Source of the DNA: a bacterium
Lineage (GTDB): Bacteria > Bacteroidota > Ignavibacteria > Ignavibacteriales > Ignavibacteriaceae
Length of the DNA stretch: 64,000 nt
Direction of reading: 5' to 3'
NCBI GenBank assembly: GCA_016716565.1
Contig: JADJWC010000003.1
Location: 434,001-498,000 of the forward strand
Numbering within the stretch: the first letter of the stretch is position 1; every line of letters starts with the position of its first letter. Below, in pieces: positions 35,135 to 44,114 of this stretch. The translations under genes were made by a program, and so were the position numbers. The notes beneath the pieces are model-generated. The model was not told where the DNA came from. It did not search any database and saw only the letters and a program-made list of their open reading frames with translations.

Positions 35135-37489
35135 CTACTTTTTTCGCTCGATGGTCACGTATTCAATTTTTCCGTTGAACTTAGCCGAAGCTCCGTAATC
35201 TGCTACATGGGTACCGTCATCAACACCAATATCCGCCAAATCATCAACAGAGAAAATACCGGGTTGTGTTTTTTCAATTCTCTTTTCTACAACTTTTTTA
35301 TCATTTACTAAGATGGTACCAATACCACCTTTACCCATTCCGCCACCATCGTACTTAAAGTCGTAAACCAATTTGTAGTTCCCTGGTTTCAATGCTTCAG
35401 GTGCGATTATATGTGATGATTCCAACCCAAGGTAATTATATGAAAATGCCGGTTTCCCGTTTTTCATGTAGAAAGACAGACCACCAAATCTTCCGCCCTG
35501 GCATACAATTACACCGTTTCCATTTGCATTTACTGCGACTTCTGCAGTGATCGTATACGCTGTATTTCTTAGGTCAATGAAGATATCAACGCCCATTCCT
35601 TTCATACCTTCGCCATATGTAATAATATTTCTATTGCCCATAACAGTTGGTCTGCCCATGAGTTCAGCATTGGTTCTTTCGAGCAGGCGATCATCAATCG
35701 GCAGCACATGATATTTTTCAGCCTCTTTCATGAACAACGCTTGCATGTCTTTCAGCTTATCTGGATTTTGTGAAGCCAAATCATTAGCAAGACTGAAATC
35801 TTCATTTGTATTATATAACTCCCATTTATCTTCCTGCAGGGTATTGAGAGGTTTCTGTAACCATGCTGGTCTGTGAATTGTGCGAGCATACCAGCCATCC
35901 TGATACACGCTCCTGTTGCCAAACATTTCAAAGTACTGGACTTTATGTTTTTCTTCCGAACTGGCATCATTAAATGTATAAGCCAAACTTGTACCCTCAA
36001 TCGGATCCTGTTCTATACCATTTACCATTTTTGGTGCAGGTATTTTTGTAACCTCATAAATGGTTGGAGCAATATCAATTACATGACCAAACTGTGAGCG
36101 CAATTCTCCCTTTGCTTTGATACCTTCCGGCCATTGAATAATCATTCCGTTTCTTGTACCTCCAAAATCTGAAGCAACCTGTTTGGTATAGGAGAAAGGT
36201 GCATCCATTGCAACTGCCCATCCTGCTGCAAAGTGCGGATAAGTGCTTGGTCCACCCCATTCGTCGTAATGCTTTAACATATCCGGAACTGTTTCGGGAA
36301 CCGCATTGAAGTAAGTCATTTCACTAAACATACCGTTCATCTGGCCTTCGGCGCTTGCACCATTATCACCGGCAATAAATATTATTACCGTATTATCCAT
36401 TACACCCAATTTTTCAATTGCTGATATGAGTCTTCCGACTTCGTAATCAGTCTGTTCGGCAAATGCGGCATACACTTCCATCTGGCGGGTAAATAATTTC
36501 TTTTCATCGGCTGAAAGTTTTTCCCAGTCTTTAATATCTTTTGGTTTTGGTGCAAGCTTTGTGTTTTCAGGAACTATGCCCAGTTTTATCTGACGTTCTA
36601 ATGTCAGTTCACGAATCTTGTCCCAGCCCTCATCAAATTTCCCTTTGTATTTTTCAATCCACTCTTTTGGAACATGATGCGGTGCATGGGTTGCGCCTGG
36701 TGCAAAGTACATAAAGAAAGGCTTATCGGGAGATAAAGCCTGCTGGTAACGAACCCATGAAATAGCTTGGTTGGTCATGTCGGTGGTAAAGTGATAATTC
36801 GGATCTTCCGGAGTTTCAACCAATGTTACTCCGTCATAAATGAGTGGTGCCCATTGATTGGTCTCACCGCCAATGAAGCCATAAAATTTCTCAAAGCCTG
36901 AACGTGTTGGCCAACGGTCCTGAGGACCTGAATTTGATATTTCCCATGGTGGTGTTTCATGATACTTACCGAATGCTGCAGTATTGTATCCGTTTTGGCG
37001 AAGCACTTCAGCCACTGGTGTAATTGTTTGCGGTCTCACTCCGGTATTTCCAGGAAAGGTTGTAGCAGCTTCAGTAATAGCACCCATATTATTGCTGTGA
37101 TGATTATACCCGGTAAGTAAAGCCACACGGGTAGGCGAGCAAAGCGCAGTAGTATGAAAACGGTTATACATTAAACCGTTTTTACTAAGTTTATCCATAG
37201 TTGGTGTGGTAACAGGTCCGCCAAAAGCTTCGGATACTCCAAAACCCATGTCATCTATTAATATAATTACCACATTGGGTGCACCTTCCGGAGCTTTCAC
37301 TTCAAATCTTGGAGGAGCAGTGGCATTGCGTGCATCAAGTTCGGTATATGTTTGACGAGTTGGTTCTTTAATTGGAAGAACCGTTCTATCCAACTTACCC
37401 GATGAAGTTGTTTTTTCGGTTCCTTCCTGACAGCCAAGAGCTAATAAAATGAAAATTAGCAGGCTAAAGGCTAATAGAGTTTTAGACAT
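35135..37489 (-). CDS. Lipoprotein arylsulfatase (long form, copy 2)
   Basis: 784 residues, clearly paralogous to the gene at 31777 along its whole length, including the lipobox (LLALGC, Cys20), the LDRTVLPIKEPT linker, PNVVIILIDDMGFG, CSPTRVALLTG with Cys117, GKYHETPPWE, GATHAPHH, AGDNGASAEG and GTRNGMIIQWPEGI. The C-terminal beta-sandwich is also kept (NGVIVCQGGRFGGLSFYMKNGK). All catalytic blocks are intact in both copies, so both should be active once Cys is converted to formylglycine. Divergence lies mostly in substrate-side loops, fitting different sulfate esters. An AAGGAGGA precedes the ATG. Confidence 0.93.
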   Translation of the reverse strand: MSKTLLAFSLLIFILLALGCQEGTEKTTSSGKLDRTVLPIKEPTRQTYTELDARNATAPPRFEVKAPEGAPNVVIILIDDMGFGVSEAFGGPVTTPTMDKLSKNGLMYNRFHTTALCSPTRVALLTGYNHHSNNMGAITEAATTFPGNTGVRPQTITPVAEVLRQNGYNTAAFGKYHETPPWEISNSGPQDRWPTRSGFEKFYGFIGGETNQWAPLIYDGVTLVETPEDPNYHFTTDMTNQAISWVRYQQALSPDKPFFMYFAPGATHAPHHVPKEWIEKYKGKFDEGWDKIRELTLERQIKLGIVPENTKLAPKPKDIKDWEKLSADEKKLFTRQMEVYAAFAEQTDYEVGRLISAIEKLGVMDNTVIIFIAGDNGASAEGQMNGMFSEMTYFNAVPETVPDMLKHYDEWGGPSTYPHFAAGWAVAMDAPFSYTKQVASDFGGTRNGMIIQWPEGIKAKGELRSQFGHVIDIAPTIYEVTKIPAPKMVNGIEQDPIEGTSLAYTFNDASSEEKHKVQYFEMFGNRSVYQDGWYARTIHRPAWLQKPLNTLQEDKWELYNTNEDFSLANDLASQNPDKLKDMQALFMKEAEKYHVLPIDDRLLERTNAELMGRPTVMGNRNIITYGEGMKGMGVDIFIDLRNTAYTITAEVAVNANGNGVIVCQGGRFGGLSFYMKNGKPAFSYNYLGLESSHIIAPEALKPGNYKLVYDFKYDGGGMGKGGIGTILVNDKKVVEKRIEKTQPGIFSVDDLADIGVDDGTHVADYGASAKFNGKIEYVTIERKK

Positions 37490-37640
37490 AAGTGTTGTTC
37501 CTCCTTCATTAAATATGAGTAGATGTATAAATAGTTTAAAGAATATATATTATTATTTATAATATCAAGTTAAGCTATTTTTCCGCAAAAAAGTTTACAA
37601 ACAATAAATACGCTTCGGAAAAGTTAATTGTTTTTAATGA

Positions 37641-38981
37641 TTACTTTATCAGATTCATTTTTATAGTCTTTACAAATTTACCAGCATTCATCTTAACTAA
37701 ATAGATACCACTTGCTAATCCAGAAGCATCGAATTGAAGTGTATGCAAACCTGCATTATAAACTTCGTTAGCTAATGTAGAAACTTCCTGACCAAGTGAA
37801 TTATATAATGTAAGACTTACAAATTCACTTTTCGGGATGGTAAAATTAATTTGTGTAGATGGATTAAAAGGATTCGGATAATTTTGATTCAAAATATATC
37901 CATCTGGATTATTTATATCATCATCAACAGAAGTCGAACTTGAAATCTTAACTACAAATCCTCCACCGAATGGAAAATTGTTATTAATCATTTCACCACC
38001 AATAACATTTCCATCTGCCGAAATACCCCGTGCATATAAAAACATCCAGTCTGATATTCCTGTAACACCTAGTGAATCCTGTAAAAATGTGCCTAGCAGT
38101 ACTGAATTAGTCCAACCTGATTGCCAGATAAATGCAAATGGTGAGAAGAAATCTTCAACATGTCCAACTATCACATCATTGTTTGAAACATCTGCACTGT
38201 AACCTCTTGCCCAAAGCAATGAGTCTGTAATCATCTGCATTCCGTTTAAGACTGTATATCGAAATGCATAACCTGGTGAAAATCCAGCGGAGGAAGTACC
38301 AACCAAGATATTTCCATCAGGACTAATTCCATTGCATTCTCCCGCAGGCCAGCTTGGATCAAAACCTCCCATAAAATGTGGTGCAGGATCCCAATAATAT
38401 GGTTCCCGATCCGGCTGTCCGGAAGAATCAGCACTCCAGCCAACTATAATTGAACCATCGTTTGAAGCATCATCAGCACGTCCATTCTGTCCATTGATTT
38501 GTCCCAGCAGGTGAATAGTAGTATCAGGTAGATTCCAATAGCAAGCTTCAACTTTGTAATTTGGTCTTGCAGCCATTCCAGTCATCAAAGTTCCGGAGGC
38601 ATTTATGGAATAAGCATATGTATAAAAGTTCGGATCGAATGGCTCGACTCCGTGAATTCCGCCAACTTTATTCCATTGACCGCTTGAATAAAAACCAGCT
38701 ACCCATGTAGGTTCTCCGTTGGAAAGTGTGTTCGGGTCTAAAAATTTTCCAGCTACAATTCCATCATTTGAAACACCATTTGCTTCAGTATTCTGTCCAA
38801 GCAAAACTTTGCCTCCTGCTTCCGTCCACAGGAATGATTCGCCGGCATTGAAATCAAAACCACATGCATAAATACCATTATCCGAAATGCCATTTACGCT
38901 TCCTTGTATTTCAAATACCTGAACGGTGTTTTGTGAATAAATTACTTGTGAAAAAATTAGCAGAATGAGAACATATTTCAT
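37641..38981 (-). CDS. HAF-repeat-like exported protein with T9SS sorting domain
   Basis: 446 residues: signal peptide (QVIYSQN), then a chain of short repeats of the kind 'GISDNGIYACGF', 'GVSNDGIVAGKF', 'SINASGTLMTGM', 'DASNDGSIIVGW', 'GISPDGNILVGT', 'DVSNNDVIVGHV' and 'GISADGNVIGGE'. These match the HAF-type extracellular repeat. The C terminus is a T9SS type A domain (LNQNYPNPFNPSTQI ... SGIYLVKMNAGK). Expected at the cell surface or released. Function unknown. About 270 nt of AT-rich non-coding sequence lies upstream, with a palindrome at 39187-39206. Confidence 0.85.
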   Translation of the reverse strand: MKYVLILLIFSQVIYSQNTVQVFEIQGSVNGISDNGIYACGFDFNAGESFLWTEAGGKVLLGQNTEANGVSNDGIVAGKFLDPNTLSNGEPTWVAGFYSSGQWNKVGGIHGVEPFDPNFYTYAYSINASGTLMTGMAARPNYKVEACYWNLPDTTIHLLGQINGQNGRADDASNDGSIIVGWSADSSGQPDREPYYWDPAPHFMGGFDPSWPAGECNGISPDGNILVGTSSAGFSPGYAFRYTVLNGMQMITDSLLWARGYSADVSNNDVIVGHVEDFFSPFAFIWQSGWTNSVLLGTFLQDSLGVTGISDWMFLYARGISADGNVIGGEMINNNFPFGGGFVVKISSSTSVDDDINNPDGYILNQNYPNPFNPSTQINFTIPKSEFVSLTLYNSLGQEVSTLANEVYNAGLHTLQFDASGLASGIYLVKMNAGKFVKTIKMNLIK

Positions 38982-39186
38982 TTTTATTCCTTTAATTAGT
39001 TAATAATAAGTTCAAAGTTTTTACTATTTATATTTATTAAGAAGCTGATGAATAATGTTGAGTCCAAAATTCTCCGGCTTTAATTCTATAGTGAGAATAT
39101 TAGTTATATTGTAAAAGTTGATGAAAATTTGGTTTGTAAGAATATTTTAATCGAATATGAATAATTTATAATTATCGATTATTAAC

Positions 39187-39206
39187 TTTTGACAGTGGTG
39201 TCAAAA
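39187..39206. promoter_or_regulatory. Perfect palindrome TTTTGACA-N4-TGTCAAAA (candidate TetR operator)
   Basis: Two 8-bp arms separated by GTGG. It lies 47 nt past the stop of the TetR gene and about 205 nt upstream of the HAF-repeat/T9SS gene. Neither strand has a T-run after the stem, so it is not a good terminator; size and symmetry fit a TetR-family dimer site. Confidence 0.45.
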
Positions 39207-39252
39207 AATAGTTGTGATATAGAACTGATAAGTATTAAAGAGCAAATACAAT

Positions 39253-39804
39253 TTATTTCAGTTGATTTGCAATAAGCTTGGTTGTTACCTCGCGGATTTC
39301 GATTATTAACTTAATTATCGAATCATAATCCAGCGTTTCCACGGTTATTCTGTTATAAAAGGAATCCCTGAGCAAAGAGTAAACAGCCATCCTGAAATCC
39401 TTATCCCCTGATATTCCAAAATCCTTGGACCATAAATCAAGCGTCGCATTATCAACAATATTATTCCCCTGATTGTAAGTGAGCAGGTATTTCGGATTGT
39501 TCCGATTTTTCACTAATTGTTTATGGAACAATACTGTAGTTTTATTCTTTGCAATTAAGCTAATAAAATCGGGTATATAATTAGCGCAGTGTTCAAAAAC
39601 TTTTTCTTTAATTTGATTTGCTAGGTTAATATGCCAGGATAAAAGATCATCGATGAATAAATCAAAATCGCCAAAATAATAATAGAAAGTAGTCCTTGCT
39701 GCGCCGACATCTTTAGCAATTTTATCTATGCTCAGATTTTCAGGACCATATAAAGCAAAATGCTCGTAACCCGTTTCTATCCACTTTCTTGCTTTTTCAT
39801 CCAT
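39253..39804 (-). CDS. TetR family transcriptional regulator
   Basis: 183 residues with an N-terminal TetR helix-turn-helix (FALYGPENLSIDKIAKDVGAARTTFYYYFGDFDLF), the region just before the recognition helix and Phe-Tyr-Tyr-Tyr-Phe block being typical. The C-terminal ligand domain is not assignable. Its ATG is 3 nt after the stop of the HEAT/TPR gene, so it is the last gene of the cytochrome b/Rieske/cytochrome c transcript. That arrangement suggests feedback control tied to respiration, or simple hitch-hiking. A palindrome lies just downstream. Confidence 0.88.
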   Translation of the reverse strand: MDEKARKWIETGYEHFALYGPENLSIDKIAKDVGAARTTFYYYFGDFDLFIDDLLSWHINLANQIKEKVFEHCANYIPDFISLIAKNKTTVLFHKQLVKNRNNPKYLLTYNQGNNIVDNATLDLWSKDFGISGDKDFRMAVYSLLRDSFYNRITVETLDYDSIIKLIIEIREVTTKLIANQLK

Positions 39805-39807
39805 TGA

Positions 39808-40755
39808 TTAATTATTCAGTCGTTGTGATAAATAATTTAAAAGTTTTTCAATTTCAGGATTGCCTGGAAACTTTTCGTTAAGTTCTTCAGCATACTTCAT
39901 TGCTCTGGTTAAATCTCCAGCTTTAATATAAAAATCTGCTAAAGCATAAATTATATCGAATTGATTAGGAGAAATGGAATTGGCTTTAAGCAGGGAAGAC
40001 TCAGCCTTCTTTTGATTGTTTAGATATTGATAAATCAATCCGAGATTATAATAAATTCTTGGATTAACATCAGCTTTAAAAGTTGCTTTCTCAAGAACTT
40101 GTGCCGCTTCACTATACCTTTTCTGTTCAGCATACAGTAATCCAAGATAATATTCGCCCTGAGTGTATTCGGAATGATTTTTAATCAGATCAAGAAATAA
40201 ATTTTCTGCTTCTTTCAACTTCCCCTGGTTGTAGTAAAGCAGTGCAAGGTTTGATTTTGCAGGATACAAATCATTATCCAGCTTTATCGCATCTAAATAA
40301 AATTTTTCTGCTTTAGCATAGTCACCTTTGTTGGAATAATAATTCCCAAGGTTGTATTTACCGGAAGGGAAGTCAGCTGTGTATTTTAGTGTTTGAAGAT
40401 ACTCGTCAAGCACCTCATTCAGCTTTTTGAATTGTTCATCAGTAAAAAACTCTTTGCCAACAACAGAAAGTTTTGATGCAGCAGCAATTCGTACCATCCT
40501 TATCGGGTCATTCAGCAATGGAAAAATCGTATTTATTAATTTCTGTGCATCATTTGTATTAAAGGCATCGATAGCTCTTTCACGAACCAAAGGCTCAATG
40601 TTATAGAGCATTTCTACAACCACCGAGTCAGCCAGAGGATTATTGTAAGCAGATAAATAACTAATTGCAGTCGCTCTTACCATTTCAGGATAAAGATCAT
40701 TCTTAATTAATCTGATAAGGCTGGTGTGTATTTTTTTATCCAATCTTCCGACCAC
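39808..40755 (-). CDS. HEAT/TPR module, likely C-terminal part of the octaheme cytochrome c
   Basis: Read from its first ATG this is 315 residues with no signal peptide. Residues ~1-100 are HEAT-like (RATAISYLSAY, VRERAIDAFN, RMVRIAAASKL) and the rest carries about five TPR units (YNLGNYYSNKGDYAKAEKFYLDAI and similar). It overlaps the cytochrome gene by 49 nt in a different frame. Related multiheme proteins have HEAT/TPR domains attached directly after the last heme motif. A minus-one shift at the A7 run (40731-40737) would join ...DWIKK to IHTSLIRL, giving a ~740-residue fusion. As a separate cytosolic protein it would be on the wrong side of the membrane to meet the cytochrome. Confidence 0.75.
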   Translation of the reverse strand: MVGRLDKKIHTSLIRLIKNDLYPEMVRATAISYLSAYNNPLADSVVVEMLYNIEPLVRERAIDAFNTNDAQKLINTIFPLLNDPIRMVRIAAASKLSVVGKEFFTDEQFKKLNEVLDEYLQTLKYTADFPSGKYNLGNYYSNKGDYAKAEKFYLDAIKLDNDLYPAKSNLALLYYNQGKLKEAENLFLDLIKNHSEYTQGEYYLGLLYAEQKRYSEAAQVLEKATFKADVNPRIYYNLGLIYQYLNNQKKAESSLLKANSISPNQFDIIYALADFYIKAGDLTRAMKYAEELNEKFPGNPEIEKLLNYLSQRLNN

Positions 40756-42041
40756 TGAAAACTTTTATCGGCGTGACAATCGTTGCAGGCATTCGGAACG
40801 TTATACTTAATTGAAAGATCCGGTCTTGGAATTCTGAAGCTGTGATCTCTTCTGAAATCAATTCCCATATAATAGTTCCCCGGCATATGACAGGTTTTGC
40901 AGAGAGCTCCTTCACCAACCGGAGTCATTTCACCAAATTTATTTTTAACAGGTTCACCTTTTTCATTAGCGTATTTGTGAAAGTGATGCTGAAAAGTGTC
41001 ATACTCTTCCAGTCGGTGACACTGAGTGCAAAGAGCATTCCCCTCGAACTTGAATTTTATACTATGAGAATCGTGACAATCACTGCACTTTACATCATGC
41101 ATATACATTTTACTTTGTGTGAACGATGCAAACACATAAACCTCATCAAGTATCTGTCCGTCAGCATAATAGAGCGGGGGAGAAATATTTTGCGGACGAT
41201 GAAGATTATAATATTCAGCATCACTATGTTCATTCGGACCAAAAGAAGTTCTTCTTGAATGACATGGTGCACAAGCTTCAATATATTGTTTAGAAGTTGT
41301 TTCGCTTGTCTTCAATACTAATCCCATATTCCCATCATAATCACGGGAACCTTCAGGAAGTTTTGCCCAGTCGAGATGATCAGAACCGGGACCGTGACAG
41401 GCTTCACAGTTTACATTTATATCTGACCAGGTTGTGTTGAAAGAATCTTTTTCCAAATCATAATTTTTCTGCAGATTTGTTGAATGACATTCTGCACACA
41501 TCCCATTCCAGTTCTGTGATTGATTTGTCCAGTGGAACCAGCTTTCAGGTTTCAACTCCTCTTCGGAATAAACCATTCCCGCCATATCAAACCATCTGTT
41601 TTTTTCTGAGTCCCAGGCAATCGGCAGGCATTGATATTTTCCATTTTCAAATGGAATTAAATATTGTTGAAGAGGTATGACTCCAAATGTATGAGTGATT
41701 TGAAACTCACTCATCTTTCCACCGATACCTTCAGTGTGCGTAAAAAACTTTCCGTCGCGTTTGTAGAATTTGTGTGTCTTGCCTCTGAATTCAACTTCTA
41801 CATTATTAAAATCGCCAAGTACAGTTGAATCGTTTGCGATCATCATTGCTCTGTCGTGATCAGAACCTTTCCAGAGTTCATATTCTCTTTGATGACAGCT
41901 TATACATTCTTTTCCGCCGACAAACTGTGCTTTTTTTTGATACGATTGTGTAGAAGGAGAGTGAAGAATAAGTGATAAAGGAATCATCAATACGATAATT
42001 CCTGTAGCAATAATTCCGGTTAGCTTCCACTTACTTATCAT
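40707..42041 (-). CDS. Membrane-anchored octaheme cytochrome c
   Basis: 444 residues with an N-terminal membrane anchor (residues ~7-27) and eight CXXCH heme motifs: CISCH, CAECH, CEACH, CAPCH, CSDCH, CTQCH, CKTCH and CNDCH. Periplasmic electron carrier. It is the third gene of an operon after cytochrome b and the Rieske protein (5-nt gap to the latter), so it most likely accepts electrons from the Rieske centre in place of cytochrome c1. The reading frame ends soon after the last heme, at an A7 run where a HEAT/TPR domain continues in the -1 frame. The heme sequence pattern belongs to the cytochrome c554-like/doubled-CXXCH proteins; I cannot name a closer family. Confidence 0.92.
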   Translation of the reverse strand: MISKWKLTGIIATGIIVLMIPLSLILHSPSTQSYQKKAQFVGGKECISCHQREYELWKGSDHDRAMMIANDSTVLGDFNNVEVEFRGKTHKFYKRDGKFFTHTEGIGGKMSEFQITHTFGVIPLQQYLIPFENGKYQCLPIAWDSEKNRWFDMAGMVYSEEELKPESWFHWTNQSQNWNGMCAECHSTNLQKNYDLEKDSFNTTWSDINVNCEACHGPGSDHLDWAKLPEGSRDYDGNMGLVLKTSETTSKQYIEACAPCHSRRTSFGPNEHSDAEYYNLHRPQNISPPLYYADGQILDEVYVFASFTQSKMYMHDVKCSDCHDSHSIKFKFEGNALCTQCHRLEEYDTFQHHFHKYANEKGEPVKNKFGEMTPVGEGALCKTCHMPGNYYMGIDFRRDHSFRIPRPDLSIKYNVPNACNDCHADKSFQWSEDWIKKYTPALSD

Positions 42042-42046
42042 AATAG

Positions 42047-42601
42047 TTAAACGTACACGACTTGATCTTTACTGAACCGGTTTCTGCTTAGCTTTGTTCC
42101 GATGTCAACCATAACTCTTCCACTCTGGATTGTGACAGGGAAGTAATCTAAAGCTGATGGTGCAGGTGGATTCTGGACATTCCCATTAATTTCAAATGCA
42201 GAAGCATGGCAGGGACAGATAAATCTTTTTTTATCTTCTTCCCAGTTAATTGAGCAGCCTAAATGAGTACATCTTAAGGACAAAGCCAGAAAACCGCCAT
42301 CTTCTAATCTAACCAGATAAAATCTTCCTCCTCTGAAAATTGTAACCGAATTTGATTGAAAAGAATTGATATCGCCTGCATCGAATAGTTGTTTTGGTTT
42401 TTCATTTTCCTTCTCATCTTTGCCGGTGAAAAGAAATCCGAAGAAGACAGCAGTGAACTCAACTACAGCAACAATCCCTAATCCTTTCCAGAGTTTATTC
42501 AGAAACTCACGCCTGCTTTGTACAGGATCTTTGGGCTGAGTTTGTTCAGAAACTTTCGTATCAGTTTGCCTTATTTTTTTCTTTTCTTTTTTTTGCTTCA
42601 T
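42047..42601 (-). CDS. qcrA: Rieske iron-sulfur subunit of a quinol:cytochrome c reductase
   Basis: 184 residues. Twin-arginine signal SRREFLNKL followed by one membrane helix (GLGIVAVVEFTAVFFGFLF), then the Rieske fold with CTHLGC and CPCHASAF, the Cys/His ligands of the 2Fe-2S cluster. It passes one electron from quinol at the cytochrome b site to a c-type cytochrome. It starts 3 nt after the stop of the cytochrome b gene and ends 5 nt before the octaheme cytochrome, so the three form one complex. Confidence 0.95.
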   Translation of the reverse strand: MKQKKEKKKIRQTDTKVSEQTQPKDPVQSRREFLNKLWKGLGIVAVVEFTAVFFGFLFTGKDEKENEKPKQLFDAGDINSFQSNSVTIFRGGRFYLVRLEDGGFLALSLRCTHLGCSINWEEDKKRFICPCHASAFEINGNVQNPPAPSALDYFPVTIQSGRVMVDIGTKLSRNRFSKDQVVYV

Positions 42602-42604
42602 TAT

Positions 42605-43900
42605 TTACAGATTCCACGGAAATGTTAATGCCATATCAACACCACGAAAAAATATTCCAATTAAAGTAAGGAAGATGAACGAAGTTGCTATAAATACAAA
42701 CATGGTTTGTACAACTTCAAGATAAGATAAGTTAAATTTCTTTGTTACAAATTTATAGAATGACCATATTATCAACATGATGATTAGAAGAGGAATTATT
42801 CCATTGCTTATGAAAGGGTTTAATTGAGGTAAAAGAATTTCAAAGTCGGGAACGAATTCATTTATAATTATAAGTATCAAAGTTATTATTGAAGAACTAA
42901 TTGCTGTAAACTTAGCTGCTTGTTTTGCATTTTCAGAATGAAACCAGTAACCGCTTGGTTCTTCCTTATAGTTAATAAATGGCAGTGCTGTTAGTAAAAA
43001 AATAATTGTCAGCGGAATCAGAAATGCAGCGACAAACGGATGAAAGTGTAAAAGCAATTCCTGTACGCCAGCAAAATACCACGGAGCTTTGGTCGGATTA
43101 AGACTAACATCAGGATTCGCTTTTGCAAGTAAAGGTGCATTTAGAAAAACAGAAAAAACAAGCACAATTGCTATCAGCGCTAAAGCAACAATGAATTCCT
43201 TGTAAACTAAATTCGGATATGTTGGTACAATTTCATTTACTTCATTTGATTTAGGAAGATAAACTCCACCGGCTTTTCTGACACGCCAGAAATGATAAGC
43301 CATCAGAAGAAGTAAAAGAATCGGAAGCACTGCGGTGTGAAAATTGTAAAAGATAATTAATGTATTTGCATTTACTTCGTCACCTGATAAAACAAATTGC
43401 CTGATACCTTCACCGATAACAGGAAAGTAATTTAACAGACTTGTTCCGACTGTTACTGCCCAGTATGCTAATTGATCCCATGGAAGCAAGTAACCTGTGA
43501 AGTTTGAAAAGATAATTAAAACGAAAAGTGCTAATCCAATAATCCAGTTGACTTTTCTTGAAGACTGAAATCCCCCAGTAAAAAAAACTCTGAGCAGATG
43601 AAGGAAAGCGATCATTACAAGAAACACTCCGCACCAATGATGAATATTTCTAATTAGTTGACCGAAGAGTACATTGTTTTGCAGATGTAAAATTGAGTCG
43701 TAAGCTTTTTGCGGGAAAGGTTCATAATAAAAGCGGAGCATTATTCCTGTGACAAACTGAATCACGATGAGCAGTGCTGCCATTCCACCCAAACCGAAAG
43801 TGCGATTGAATTCTATAGCATCTTTCTTAATTGATTGCGGATGCAGATGAAGAAGTATACCTGCGAATCTTTTGGGTTTGATGTTTTCAGAAGTTGGCAC
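42605..43900 (-). CDS. qcrB: Cytochrome b subunit of a quinol:cytochrome c reductase
   Basis: 431 residues, fused form covering both the four-helix heme-binding half and the subunit-IV-like half. Heme ligands are visible as paired histidines: RNIHHW and AFLHLLRVF, then YNFHTAVLP and LMAYHFWRV. The quinol-site motif reads APWY (TKAPWYFAGVQELL) rather than PEWY, losing the Glu that carries protons in mitochondrial-type enzymes; other non-PEWY forms are known in menaquinone-using complexes. It is first in the operon with the Rieske protein and octaheme cytochrome. The upstream ~210 nt to the sulfatase terminator is AT-rich and is the likely promoter region. Confidence 0.95.
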   Translation of the reverse strand: MPTSENIKPKRFAGILLHLHPQSIKKDAIEFNRTFGLGGMAALLIVIQFVTGIMLRFYYEPFPQKAYDSILHLQNNVLFGQLIRNIHHWCGVFLVMIAFLHLLRVFFTGGFQSSRKVNWIIGLALFVLIIFSNFTGYLLPWDQLAYWAVTVGTSLLNYFPVIGEGIRQFVLSGDEVNANTLIIFYNFHTAVLPILLLLLMAYHFWRVRKAGGVYLPKSNEVNEIVPTYPNLVYKEFIVALALIAIVLVFSVFLNAPLLAKANPDVSLNPTKAPWYFAGVQELLLHFHPFVAAFLIPLTIIFLLTALPFINYKEEPSGYWFHSENAKQAAKFTAISSSIITLILIIINEFVPDFEILLPQLNPFISNGIIPLLIIMLIIWSFYKFVTKKFNLSYLEVVQTMFVFIATSFIFLTLIGIFFRGVDMALTFPWNL

Positions 43901-44071
43901 TAAATAATTGCGGAAAATAATTTTGAAAAATTTACACTGATAACTTACTGAAATAGAACAAACTATTTAATCTGGAAAAATTTTATGCAAATTGGTTTTA
44001 TGTCGACAATCAGTCAGTCTTTTTCAATCGAATAATTAAATCTCTCAACTTTATCTAATTAATTAAAAAAA

Positions 44072-44091
44072 GCGTTGAAATACTTCAACGC
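44072..44091 (-). terminator. Rho-independent terminator after arylsulfatase 3
   Basis: GCGTTGAA (44072-44079) and TTCAACGC (44084-44091) form a perfect 8-bp stem with a 4-nt loop; on the minus strand it is followed by TTTTTTTAATT. It lies 23 nt past the sulfatase stop. Confidence 0.9.
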
Positions 44092-44114
44092 CTTTATACA
44101 ATAACTCAATATTT

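Noticed and set aside
39187..39206. Palindrome as a transcription terminator
   Set aside because: Neither strand carries a T-run after the stem and the stem is AT-rich; an operator fits better.
40842..41258. 138-codon plus-strand frame inside the octaheme cytochrome gene
   Set aside because: It is opposite the heme-motif region; no domain or start signal supports it.
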